Source of the DNA: Neofusicoccum parvum
Taxonomy: Eukaryota > Ascomycota > Dothideomycetes > Botryosphaeriales > Botryosphaeriaceae
Direction of reading: 5' to 3'
NCBI GenBank assembly: GCA_020912385.1
Contig: CP087218.1
Span: 1,612,001-1,676,000 of the forward strand
DNA length: 64,000 nucleotides
How positions within the stretch are numbered: position 1 is the first letter of the stretch; each line of letters starts with the position of its first letter. A program made the translations under genes and the position numbers. Under the pieces are notes generated by a model. It saw only the letters and a list, made by a program, of their open reading frames with translations. It was not told the origin of the DNA and searched no databases. Positions 11,501 to 21,671 of this stretch are shown piece by piece.

Positions 11501-14500
11501 AAGACCCTCTAAGCTAGAGTCTCAAGGCTGGAAAACCTCCTACTGGACACTAAGAGAGATATAGACCAATTTACTAAGCAGCTCCAGGCAGCCATCTAAA
11601 CAACAGTCTAGGAAACCATCCCAGTAGCAAAACCCTCACCTTAGGCCACCACGCAGTAGATAAGAGAATGCTCTAAACTGGTCCAACAGGCTAGAGCTAC
11701 TAGGAGAAAGTAGACTACTATAGGTAGGGAAGAGAACTAGGTGACCTACTAAACCACAGCCAACAATAAGAAGAGGCAAATCAGGAGGAATAGGATAAAA
11801 GCATAGCGTAAAACAGTAGCTAAAATCACCTTAAACCTAGGCGCTATCTGGAAACTCTTAAAATAGGCCAGAATAAGGGCACTAGAGCCACCAGCTCCAC
11901 CCCAGTTTCCCCCACTCCAGGACACAGAAGGACAACTACACTATAATATTTAGATAAAAACCAACATCCTTCGAAGCCAGTTCTTTCCCCTACTAAAAGA
12001 AGCCAACCTCTCTAACCTAGACGGGTATACATATCCAGCCCTAGTAGAAATCTCACAGGATATTACAGAAGAGCAGGTACTCTATACTATTAAGCGGCTT
12101 CCCCCAGACAAGGCACCTAGGCTAGATAAGATCATCAACAGAATCCTAAAGCAGTATATATAAGTACTAGGCAAGCTAATTACTAGACTCTTCTAGAGAT
12201 GCCTAGCACTAGCCTACTATCCTAGACAGTTCAAAACCTCTACCACTATGGTACTAAAGAAACCACAGAGAGAAGACTATACTAAGGTAAAGATATACAG
12301 ACCAATTGTCCTACTTAACACACTAGGCAAGCTGCTTAAGCGGATTGTAGTAGATAGAATCTCCTAGGCTACTAAAACCAACCACCTCCTCCTAGACTAT
12401 TAGATGGGAGCTAGGAGGAGTAGATTAGTAGTTACTACCCTTAGTCTTCTTACAGAACAAATCCACGCTGTCTAGAAATAGGATCCAGGCCTAGTAGCCT
12501 CTATCCTCAGCTTAGACATCTCTAGGGTATACGACTATATGTCCTATAAGAGACTCCTTCACAACATAAAAGCTACAAGGCTACTAGGCTAGGTGGAGAG
12601 GTTCACCCACTCCTTTCTAAGTAAAAGGTCAACACAGCTCCTCTTTAGAGGATATATAAGCCAGGCCATCTCCACCCCTATAGGGATCCTATAAGGCTCC
12701 TTATTATCACTAATCCTATACCTCTTCTTTGCCTCCAACCTCCTCACAGAGCTCAGAAGGGGGAATATCTTCCCCCTTAGGTTTATAGATGATATAAACA
12801 TCCTGACCTTTAGTAGGTCTACAGAGCATAACTATAGGGTGCTTAAAGGAGCAAATAGGACCTGTGAAAAGTAGGCAGCCACCCATGGATTAGCCTTCTC
12901 CCCAGACAAGTACCACCTCATCCACTTCAGTAGGAAACCACGCAGGTTCAATATGGCGGCAAAAATCTAGATTCCTGGCTTTGAGGGAAACCCAGAGCCA
13001 CTGATCAAGATACTAGGCGTTCATGTTAACAGCAAGCTGAGGTAGGGCCCATATATTAAGGAAACCAATACTAAAGCCACTAGATAGTACATATCCCTTA
13101 CCAGGCTTACCGCATCAACCTGGGGCGCTTCCTTTACCAAGGCGCGCTACATCTATACAGCTATAGTAAGGCCAGTCCTCACCTATAGGTGTGGTGTATA
13201 GCACACGCTAGAGGGTTCCCCAGGGTGGAGAAGGACAGCAACTAAACCCCTTAAGAAGATCCAGAACCAGTGCCTACGCACTATAGCAGGTGCCTATAAG
13301 TCTACCCCTACGTAAACGCTGGAATATAAGACTGGGATCCCCCCCCTCCTACTACACCTAGATGAACTGACCTTGGCCCACTCTATCCGGACCAGGGAAG
13401 GACTAGCAACAGTAGTAATTGAGGCAATATGCAGGGATATTAAGGTAGTAGCTAGAGTAGCATTCAGTATAAAGGGAACAGCTAGCCTAGCTAGAGGGAA
13501 GCTGCTTAAGGGGAGAGTGAATTCCCTCCTTAGTAGCTGCCCACCTAATGCATAGAAACTACCACAGAGGACCCAACTCCGCATAGTAATAAGGGAGTAG
13601 TGGAAAAAGAGGTGGACAGAGCAAACTAGATAGGAGGGGAGGCTAGTAGCCCAGAGTTCACCCTAGAACCCAAAGATCAGGCAACTACACAGTGGCCTAC
13701 TAAAACCACAGAGTACACTCCTTACCCTGCTGAGAATAGAACATATTAGACTGGAGGACTACCTCTCTAGACGTAAGGTACCAGACCATCCAAGCCCTAC
13801 ATGCCCATGCGGCTAGTATAGATAAACTCTAAAGCATATCCTCTTATTCTGTCCTCACTTCTAAGTAGGCAGAGCCCAGATGCTTTATAAAGCTTAAACC
13901 ATAGACTACCGCACTCTGCTAACAATAAAGAAAGGAGTCTATACGGCCACGGAGTGGTTTCTAAAGCTAGGGCTACTAGGCTAATTTAGCCTGGCGAAAG
14001 AAATAGACCAGGAAAACTAAGAGGACTAGGAGGACCCAGTGGACTAAGGAGACTAGGATAGAATGAGAGAGCTAGGAATTAATACCTAGGGTAATTATAG
14101 GACTGCCACAGCAGCCACTACTAGTAAGCAGAAAAACGGGAAAAGAAGGAGTAACGCACCCAATATAAAAGAGAGGAGAGGTTTTCTATCTAGGAAAGGT
14201 TTTCCCCCTCGTGTAAACTACTATAGATAGCCTACCCCGTATGGACCCGTAAGGGAGCTAAATCGGGATGAAAATGAATCTATTTATTTATTTATTTATT
14301 GTTTTACTCAGCTGATAGCGTTCCAGGCCTCATCTAATTACAGCAAATTGAGCGAAGAATTTGGCCGTGCCATGACCGAAATCAATGACTCTATTGCCAC
14401 TGTACACGAGCAAGTGTTGCAGCACAAAGATGAGATCGGCATGCGGCACCTTGTTCTCCGCTTCTACTGTCAGATCTTTGCATTCTTGATCAACGCCATG

Positions 14501-15920
14501 AAGTGGTACACAGACAAAAAGCGGAAGCGCCTACTACGGAGCCTGAACGAGAACCTCTACAGCCAGTACCAGGAGCAGATCTTGGAAGTACGAAGACTCT
14601 CAGATGAGATGCACAAGAGATCAGTGAACAGAAAGCTCACGGACATGATGAGTGCAACGGCGCGCCTACATGAGAGGCTCAAATTCCAGACTGAGCTGCA
14701 GGAGAATCACCGTCGATTTGAGTTGATGCAAGAAGAGGGATATTTCGAAAAACTGGGCACCAGTATCCGGAACGAGATCAAACAAGCCGCGAGAGACCAC
14801 CACGCCGTAGTCCAACAAGACATTATAGACCGCTTGATACCGACTTTGGTTCCAGAGTTGTCCAGGTCCTTTGCTGGAGCAGGTATTACGTTCCATCTTG
14901 AAAGCACAGCAGCCGATTTCACGGCAAGACCAGTCAGTCCTGGTTCCTTACAGGGTAAACGACCGTTTATTCTCTCTCACACACACTCACACACATTCTA
15001 TTCAAACGCGTCTAAATTAATAACACTCTTGCTCTCCAGTAGACCCACAACACCCCCCTCCACCCCCCACCGCCCCAACCGAGCAACCCCTCCCAGACGC
15101 CACACCCACCTACACCCGCCAACAAATCCTCCTCCACTCCGCCCACCTCACCACCTTCTTCTCCGCCGACCAAATCTCCCCCTTCCTCCCCTCCTCCACC
15201 GCCCCCACCTTCCCCGCCTCCGCCGCCGTCGCCGACCGCATCCGCGCCCTCACCCTCTCCCCCACCTCCGCCGTCCTCCACGTCCGCGGCCCCGCCTCGC
15301 TCGCGCCGTCAACCCCGACGTCCCGCATCGCCGCGCGCTGGGCCGCCGCCGCCCGCGCCGCCGCCGGCGCGTCCGTCGTGTCGTGGTTCTGCGCGCTGGA
15401 CGGCGGCGGCGTGGCGGCGCCCGCGGGCCGCACGCGCGAGACGGTGGCGCTGGTGGCGGCGGCGTACGCGGTCGTGCGGCAGCTGGTCGAGCTGCTGCCC
15501 GAGGGCGAGGGGCGCGCGTTCGGGGGGCTCGGGCCAGAGCGGTTTGGGGTGTTGGACGGGACGCTAAGGACGTGGAGGGCGGCGATGGGGGTGCTGGCGG
15601 AGCTGCTGGAGGTGAATGATGAGCCGTTGCTGTGCGTGGTGGTGGATGGGGTGGAGGTGTTGGATGATCGGGCGAGGGGAAGCACGGACGGGGCGGTGGG
15701 GGAGTTTGTGCGCGTGTTGGAGCGGCGGGTGAGGGTGGGGGAGGGGGATGGGGAAGGGGAGGGGCGGTGCGTGAGGCAGATTGTGAAGTTGCTTTTTACG
15801 ACGGCGGGGGAGTCGGCGGCGTTGAATGAGGTGTTGGATGGGAGGGAGGTTGTTGCGGCATCGGCGACTGTGCCTACAGGGTCTATCGCTGGACGGGGTG
15901 TTGGGAGGAAACCTCTTTGA
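8573..15920 (+). CDS. DUF7708-like helical protein, intron 2 enlarged by a LINE
   Basis: Fungal protein of the kind whose helical N-terminal module (DUF7708-like) is often found ahead of STAND/NACHT NTPase modules; function unknown. Exons 8573-8754, 8805-9123, 14312-14954, 15040-15920; every junction keeps phase, giving 674 aa. Exon 1 starts at the first ATG of the frame (a TTG lies 12 nt upstream). Exons 1-3 encode mostly charged helices (PDEFHELEEKRREL, then SSNDYASVFCGALNVF). Exon 4 encodes an Ala-rich region containing LLCVVVDGVEVLDD, which resembles a Walker B strand, but I see no clear P-loop. Intron 2 (9124-14311) contains a complete LINE insertion; without it the intron would be 51 bp. 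All exons remain open and splice sites intact, but a 5.2-kb intron is extreme for such fungi, so normal splicing is doubtful. Exon 4 switches from C-ending to G-ending codons half way. Confidence 0.72.
9159..9172 (+). repeat. Target site duplication, left copy
   Basis: TTATTGTTTTACTC, identical to 14296-14309. It lies inside the second intron of the DUF7708-like gene; joining the left flank to the right copy restores a normal intron end (...TTTTACTCAG). Confidence 0.93.
9180..10739 (+). pseudogene. LINE ORF1 (gag-like, zinc knuckles), nonsense-degraded
   Basis: One continuous frame of 519 codons plus stop, with around eleven internal stops (for example TAA at 9333 and 9777, TAG at 10152). 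The N-terminal half is Gln/Pro-rich; the middle resembles LINE gag RNA-binding regions. Near 10231-10410 three zinc knuckles are readable: CFKCQAYGHITSHC is intact; the second (CGKY...H...C) has its second Cys changed to Tyr; the third begins CANC and has lost its His, Trp and Cys to changes of G:C-to-A:T type. The frame terminates in TAATG, overlapping the ORF2 start codon. The product would be the nucleic-acid chaperone that packages the element RNA. Confidence 0.85.
10739..13984 (+). pseudogene. LINE ORF2 (endonuclease + reverse transcriptase), nonsense-degraded
   Basis: Starts at the ATG at 10739 inside the TAATG overlap. One frame throughout: the endonuclease motif ILAIQEPWKNP (about 10846-10878), the second endonuclease motif GDFNLYHP (11159-11182), the RT catalytic motif FIDDINIL (12782-12805; the YxDD box appears as IDD), and the C-terminal CPCG zinc motif (13802-13813) are all in register modulo 3. 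I counted roughly 35-40 in-frame TAG/TAA codons, almost all where Trp or Gln is expected, and no frameshift. The true C terminus may lie further on, near 14230, because the frame continues to read as plausible protein beyond the stop at 13982. Not functional as it stands. Confidence 0.88.
14275..14300 (+). repeat. LINE 3' tail, TATT/TTTA microsatellite
   Basis: The 3' UTR ends in tandem TTTA-type repeats instead of poly(A), running directly into the right target site duplication. Such simple-repeat tails are typical of several LINE clades primed on chromosomal target DNA. Confidence 0.8.
14296..14309 (+). repeat. Target site duplication, right copy
   Basis: Perfect copy of the left 14-bp TTATTGTTTTACTC. 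It is immediately followed by the AG acceptor (14310-14311) of the host intron. The boundary with the tail is ambiguous by a few bases because the tail also ends in TTATT. Confidence 0.93.
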
Positions 15921-16693
15921 TGCTTGGATGGGTGTGTGGGTCGAGAGGTTGACCATGATTTGGGCTCACGATGCGAATATCAGGGAATGTAAACACTCAG
16001 ATATAATGCCTAGACTAGGTGTATGCTAGAATTGGTGCAATTGCTCCTGTAGGAAAAAGGGCAAGGCGTGACAATGAGTGGGTGGGTGATTCTGTGGGGC
16101 GCGGCAAGAAGGGTCGAGGTGGTGGATTGCGAGGGATGTAAGCGGCGCAGAAACGAGCTGTTTGTGTTCAGCAAAGGAAGTTAAGAGGCCAGCATAGAAT
16201 GTAAGCACGGTGTGACGGCGAGGGGGTGTTTGTGAGAGGTGGCAGTGGAAGGTGGTGTTGGTGGCGTGTGGTCTGCAGCGCGTGGAGAGGCGGGGGTTTC
16301 ACCGATGAGGCTGATGCTAGCAGAACCCGACGACAGACTTGTGCGGGGAAACAAGCAAGACTGTTTTGTCAAACTATCCTGTTTCCTGTTGACGCAAACG
16401 AGACGGAGCGGCTGGCATCAGACTTACCCGGCGATTCAGCCCCAATATTGAAGACTGGACCTTGGAGAACCTCGAGCGAATAAGCAATCGTAGTTGGAAC
16501 CTGTTGGATCAGGGTGCTTGGGACTCGACTCGCTGACGTAGTCTCGAATACCACTTTCATTCTCTGATTCAGTTGACTCACCCCACGCGTACCAAGATAA
16601 ATATGGATCGGGGCCCCTCGAAAACTCTGGGACATCTTCAGTATCCAGCAAGAACTTTTCAAATCCCTCAACAACACAACACTGTCGGCAAAT
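15921..16693. other. Intergenic, no gene seen
   Basis: About 770 bp between the DUF7708-like gene and a small secreted-protein gene. Overlapping short frames on both strands have no family resemblance. The last 120 bp hold a plausible promoter (listed separately). Confidence 0.5.
16574..16604 (+). promoter_or_regulatory. Possible promoter elements: AP-1/Gcn4-type site and TATA-like box
   Basis: TGACTCA at 16574-16580 matches the consensus for Gcn4/AP-1-type bZIP factors. ATAAATAT at 16597-16604 is TATA-like. Both sit 90-120 nt before the ATG of the small secreted protein. Motifs this short can occur by chance. Confidence 0.3.
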
Positions 16694-17086
16694 ATGAAGC
16701 TCATCGCGACCACGGCTGCCATCCTCGGCTTCCTCGCCGCTGGCATCACCAACGCCACTCCCATTGGGTCCTCCGGGCCCCTCATAGTCGAGCACGCCAG
16801 CAATCTAGAGCAAGAAAACGCTTTTAAGGGCCCCGTGAGCTCCAACCCCGGCCCCGTCATCGCTGACTCCGATATGGACCTGCCTCCCGTCACCAGCAAC
16901 TCCGACCATCAGCACGGAGGCCGCGATGCCAAGGGGCTGGCGCAGGGGATGGGAAAGATACGTAAGGACACGGTAGAGCCCCTGCAGGATACGGGCAGCG
17001 CGGACGTGGACGATCTGAAAGCCGAGAAGGAGAGGCAGAGGAAAGAATGGGCGGATAGGCGGACCATTGCCTGGGGGGATAACTGA
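16694..17086 (+). CDS. Small secreted protein, cysteine-free
   Basis: Intronless 130-aa protein of unknown function. The N terminus (MKLIATTAAILGFLAAGITNA) is a convincing secretion signal, with likely cleavage after Ala21. The mature chain is hydrophilic: Ser/Pro/Asp-rich in the first half, and a charged, probably helical Lys/Glu/Arg-rich tail (DLKAEKERQRKEWADRR). It has no cysteine, unlike most apoplastic effectors, so it is unlikely to be a disulfide-stabilised toxin. It is followed downstream by a secreted lipase on the opposite strand. The start is the only ATG ahead of the signal peptide. It could be a secreted effector-like or wall-associated protein; no family was recognised. Confidence 0.65.
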   Translation: MKLIATTAAILGFLAAGITNATPIGSSGPLIVEHASNLEQENAFKGPVSSNPGPVIADSDMDLPPVTSNSDHQHGGRDAKGLAQGMGKIRKDTVEPLQDTGSADVDDLKAEKERQRKEWADRRTIAWGDN

Positions 17087-17570
17087 GGCGTAAAGTGAAC
17101 TTGAATCACTTGTCATTTTAGGATTTACTGAACAAGATTATACTGTTGCATGATGATGGTTGACATCAGCTTTTCTTATCAGACCGCTTTCCATTTCTAC
17201 GCCGTTCACGGCCTTGACAATCCAAAATGGGCAGGCAGTTGTAGTTTATAAACGGACACGATCGCACGGGTGTTTACTGGACATCAGCATCGACTGTGCA
17301 TTGATTATCCCAAGTCAAGTGACACGGATATTAGACTGAAACTTAGAACCCCGCTTGTGAAAGCTTGAAGCGGAGAGCCTGAAAAGATCCCTTCATCAAT
17401 GGCAGACAACTGCCACGACTTTGTGCATGCTCAAACCGGAACAATGGGAGACGTCGCACCACACGCAAAAATATGAAGCGAATTTCCAATCAGAGCATCG
17501 CTGTACGAGATGTGTGCCCGGTTGATGGAATTAGCACCCGGGGATTGGGCATTGTTGCAATTCTATTCAT

Positions 17571-18567
17571 TCAGGTCAGTTCGGACTCCAAGTGCCATCT
17601 ACACAGCACTTTCCCGTTGCCGCAAAGAATGATGCTACTCACGGGTGGTTCATTCCCCTCACACTGTAGCACTGTCTCAGGAGTGTTCGTGGTGTTGCTG
17701 CTTTGCCAGTACTCCGTCCCGTGGTGCTCAAACCCCAGCAGTGTCGGAGGAATCTGCGGCACTCCGTCATTCGCGTGCGTCACACGGAAGTAATTCTCCG
17801 GTGAGATCTGGCCGTTGATGTAATCACTGAAGGCAGCGTTGCCGTTGCGTGGTTCGCCAAACGTGTAGACCGTCGGCTGGAAGCCCAGGCTGGTGAAGGA
17901 AGAGGCGGCGATGGATGCGATGGCGGCACCAAGGGAGTGTCCTGTGATAACGAGAGACGGACTACCGTTGCATGCTTCTTGGCGGACGGCGGCAATGACG
18001 GCGGAGGACACGGCGGCGTAGGCGGATTGAAAGCCGACATGGACCTTTGTGATCATTCAAGTTACCATTTCGTCCTACTACAAAGGAGACTTTGAGGTAA
18101 GGAAAGAAGACATGCGAGATCTCTTTCCACAAACAAAGGTCTTGGAAGGTCGTAGAGAGGACTTACCAGACATTTTGCACAGTCTGTTCCCTCAGCGGTC
18201 AGCGCCACAGGGATGAAATCCAAATCTGTAGCCGCATCTTGTGGAGCTGACGTTCCTCTGAAAGAGAGAACGATCTCATTCGCAGAGGTTCGACGGAACA
18301 AGGTGCCTTGAGTGTCGGTGGCGGCATCGTTGAAATACTGAACGACCTGTGATCCATTTGGAGGGGATTCGCATTCGTCACCGTATGCAGCAGCAGCAAA
18401 TGCTTGGTATTCATTTATTTTGTCGAAGACATCTTGCGATACTGCCACCCACTATCAGATGATTCCAGAGATGAGGAAGAGTGGAGGCGTCACTTACCCG
18501 GCGATTGTGCGGCCACATTCCAACCCAGGGCCAATGCTGATATAAAACAGGAAGTAAAGGGGTGCAT
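17571..18567 (-). CDS. Secreted class 3 lipase
   Basis: Fungal triacylglycerol lipase/feruloyl-esterase-like alpha/beta hydrolase (Lipase_3 family), secreted. Exons 18567-18498, 18441-18167, 18044-17571, all in phase, 272 aa. Exon 1 encodes a signal peptide (MHPFTSCFISALALG...AAQ). Next come RRTSANEIVLSFRGTS (oxyanion-strand region), the nucleophile elbow GHSLGAA (Ser152), the acid region HANDGVPQIPP and the catalytic His in FEHHGTEYW, so the Ser-Asp-His triad is complete. The extreme C terminus is uncertain: the frame reads to TGA at 17571, but a GTGAGT donor after NEPP could start a short last intron. It lies between a small secreted protein and an HsbA-like protein, all predicted extracellular. 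It probably acts on lipids or polyester surfaces; exact substrate unknown. Confidence 0.88.
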
Positions 18568-19233
18568 CTTCAGTTAACTAGCGCTGTCAATGAAAGTAGA
18601 CCTTGAGGGAGGCAACAGGTGCTGGTGTTTGGAGAGAAAGAGAAGTAAACGTTAACTGCCGTTCAGGGCTTTGATTTCAACTGACACTTCTCCACATCCC
18701 CTCAACCACATGTTATGTCCCACAAGCCATTTACTTGAGTGCTGCCGCGGCAGTTGTGTGTCGTCTCAATTATTTTAGAGGTGGAGACGAGCCCCAGCAG
18801 AACAATGGATGCGGTTAGGCAGACCGTTACCCCACAAACTCAAAGTAAGAGGCTATTGGCACCCCCAGGATACCATTGGCCAGAACTTTGCGACCTTGCA
18901 GTAAGAATGTAAGGGTGTTTCTGCGGATCCCAACTTCAGTCAGGAACCACGAAATAATCATGTAGACTCAGGGGCCCTGAGCCGAGGCGCTGCAATTGCC
19001 ATGTGTCGGCATGCCGATCAACGGGTGGGGAAACGGCATGCTGGCCCGGTACACGGAGGACTGCTTCAAAACATATGCCATGGAAGGAGATCAGTACTGT
19101 CTCTTCGGTTCAGTCTCGAGCAGCAACTTCGTCTTTTCCTCTGCGACGCCATCCAACCCACGTCGCAGCCAAAGTCAAGTCAACACTCAACACTTCCACA
19201 TCGCCGCCACGCCCACCAGCACATCCCACCAAC
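18568..19233. promoter_or_regulatory. Divergent intergenic region (lipase / HsbA-like)
   Basis: About 670 bp between the divergent start codons of the lipase (-) and the HsbA-like gene (+), so the two secreted products could share regulation. I recognise no specific site. Confidence 0.4.
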
Positions 19234-19789
19234 ATGAAACTCCAAGCAGCCCTCCTCCTCCCCCTCCTCGCCCCCCTCGCCCTCGCCCAAGACTACAACG
19301 CCGTCCTCACCTCCATCCAAGCCATCAAATCCAACACCACCGCCCTCACCACCGCCGTCAACACCGTCACCCCCGGCCTCCTCGGCCTTCCCTCCTCGCT
19401 CCAAGTGCAAGTCTCAGGCGTGACGCTGTCGCGCACACTCAACACCTCCGCCGGCACGGCAGCGGCATCCGCGCCCTTCGGCGACGACGGCTCGCGCCAG
19501 GTGGCGGCGGCGCTGGCCGACCTGCAGGGCGCGGTGCGCGACAGCCTGAACGCGACCGTCGCCAAGAAGGACGCGTTCGGCGACCTGAGCCCCGTCGTGC
19601 TGGCCAGCCTGTACGCGCTCCGCCAGGGCACCGAGGGCTTCGGCGCCGCCGTCGCAGGGAAGCTGGCGGGTGCGGATAGCGTGCAGCAGGCTGGCCAGGT
19701 GTTTACGGCTGTGGAGGGGTATTTTGGGGAGGCGGTTGAGGCGTATGGGGGGGAAGGTATGTGGCTTTTCTTTTTCTTTTTCTTTCTAT

Positions 19790-19820
<31 letters not shown>

Positions 19821-19870
19821 GCTTGTCGCGCGTTGCTGACGGTTGGACTGCAGGAAGCACGGAGCTGTGA
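19234..19870 (+). CDS. HsbA-like hydrophobic surface-binding / galactomannoprotein
   Basis: Secreted protein of the HsbA/cell-wall galactomannoprotein family. The best known member, Aspergillus oryzae HsbA, adsorbs to hydrophobic surfaces and recruits a cutinase there. Exons 19234-19756 and 19854-19870, in phase, 179 aa, the usual family length. Signal peptide MKLQAALLLPLLAPLALA, then a single helical domain starting QDYNAVLTSIQAI with regularly spaced small and hydrophobic residues and no cysteine. The last exon codes only five residues before TGA. The intron contains a run of 30 G (19792-19821) behind a pyrimidine-rich stretch. An upstream in-frame ATG-less extension exists but lacks signal-peptide character, so the ATG at 19234 is preferred. 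Codon third positions go from C-rich at the start to G-rich at the end. Confidence 0.8.
19792..19821 (+). repeat. Homopolymer G30 in intron
   Basis: Thirty consecutive G residues inside the HsbA-like gene intron, directly preceded by a C/T-rich stretch (19766-19791). Length is probably variable and prone to sequencing error. Confidence 0.9.
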
Positions 19871-21671
19871 GGGTGAGGTGCGAGTGAGGGGGGACTATTT
19901 CATTCTGGAGATGTTCACACAATGCATGTTGCGTGTGGAGGTGACCATTCTCGACAATGTAATCCTTGGAGATGGTCTTGGCAATCGGGGCGGAGACAGT
20001 GGAATGAATTGAGAGCATTTTTCATGTGTTCGGTTGTACCGTTGCCACAAGTGACGGTAAGGCAAACTGGAAAAAAAGCTTGCCAGAATAATTTTAGGTG
20101 CCAGCAGTAAATTGGCGATGCCGCGCTTTTCCTACGCTTGCGAAATTGAAGGAGCGCGGTGTAGCAACACGTGAAGCCGAAACAGCATCCCCATTTGGCA
20201 ATTCCCAACCCATTGCCATGCAACCCTAAATGCAAGTAGGTTGGCGCCGGATGGCGACCCCCTGTCTAGCCAAAGCTTAACGTCTACTCCTCGTGATCTC
20301 GTGACCTAAATACACGGCTAAGCATGGTGATCTTGCAGGCTTGAACAGGTTTTGATTTGACCTGCAAAGTTCTCGTGCCTGCGTTCAGATGCCTCGGATG
20401 AAACATTCCAGTTCGGGGTTTGCTTGTGATTGTGGTCTCGGATTGCCGACTCGGCATGCCGAAGTTGCCTTGGCCCCATTTGTAGCCCTTGCACTGTTCC
20501 GCAATACGGCCTGGAATTCACCTTTGTCAACACTCAACAGGATGGATAGGAATATAGTAGGCAAACATACCTACTGTAGGAAATCATCATCTTCTCTATA
20601 AAGATCACGCCATCCGTTACTTCGATTGCATGGTGCCGCAAGGTTGTACCAGGACGTTGAAACCAAGTGCCACCGAGAGCATTTGATTCCGATTATTTCT
20701 GCCAAGAGGAGACCCCACTTCACTCCTCTGCAGCTCCTAATAGCTCTTTCGTCGAGAGGAAAAAACTGTTCAGATCCTTTCTTCAGTGACTTGATGACAT
20801 TTAAGGTCTATTTCGAGGTAGTGGTTGAGACAGTTTGTGGGGAAGAGAGCGTAATTGAGAGAAACAGTCCATATCGGGGAGTCTGTACGCCATGTCAGGA
20901 GCGATTCGTGAATAATAAGAAACGATTCCATTACGTGGAGGAGTAGGTCTGCAATCTAGAGGCTTCACGGTGGCTTTGGCCCCTTGCCGGATTATATAAA
21001 CACAGCTTGATGAAGATCAGTGACTGAGACTTCTGCAAGAAGTCGATAACCGAAACTTGCGTATGCGAGATGTGTGCTACAACCGCAGAGTGCACCAAGG
21101 TGAGACGTGTTGGCACAAGTGGAGGCGGTTGCAGGAACCCATCTTACACGAATGCACTGGAGATCATTTTCGGGTATCTGCAGCTTGCGTCAAGGCGAGA
21201 CGCCATGGCGGCATTAGTGCTTGCTTTAAGTCCTCATCACTAGATATACGTGTTACTGACAGGGCCGGCATACTGGTGGACTTTAAGCGCTTGGCTTGAT
21301 GCAGGTGGTTGAGGCTTCAAGACAATTAGTACCGCTTTTAGATGTACGAGGCGGACGGCGACCGTGGGAGCCGGGTCGCCACACAATATTGGCTAGTAGA
21401 ATTTGAATATTTGTACAGTCGGCGCGCATGAGAGCTAGAGGAAACCTGATGTAACAGACCTATCGATACCGCCGCTATGTACTGCAGCGGACATTGATAC
21501 CTGCCGCCTTGGGTGGTCCGCTATAAATCTAGGATAATATTCCTACGAGGCTTAGGAGTTGAGGATGTGGAATCGCAACACATGTCCGGCTTAGCACCTA
21601 GCTAGACTCATGCAATGGCAGAGACGAATGATATGTCATGTAACCAGGTGCCTGCATTTCTCTAGTAATTT
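19871..21671. other. Intergenic, no gene seen
   Basis: About 1.8 kb with only short frames lacking family features on either strand. Composition is balanced. No repeat or RNA gene was recognised. Confidence 0.5.

Larger units (their letters stand above)
9173..14295 (+). mobile_element. LINE (non-LTR) retrotransposon, Tad1-like, RIP-degraded
   Basis: Non-LTR element of about 5.1 kb in sense orientation within a host intron. It has a gag-like ORF1 with CCHC zinc knuckles, then ORF2 with an apurinic-type endonuclease and reverse transcriptase, a 3' UTR, and a (TTTA)n-like tail. It is bounded by a perfect 14-bp target site duplication. No RNase H domain was seen after the RT; a Cys/His motif (CPCG..., H...C..H) lies near the C terminus. 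Both frames are interrupted only by nonsense codons, mostly TAG at expected Gln or Trp positions, with no frameshift detected. That fits RIP (C to T at CpA) rather than ordinary decay. The element starts only 7 nt before the ORF1 ATG, so the 5' UTR is probably truncated. The Tad1 assignment is by general architecture and is tentative. Confidence 0.92.

Noticed and set aside
17571..17660. Extra terminal intron in the lipase gene (GTGAGT after NEPP)
   Set aside because: Candidate introns of 34 or 44 bp give short alternative tails, neither clearly better than the unspliced end; left as uncertainty in the gene entry.
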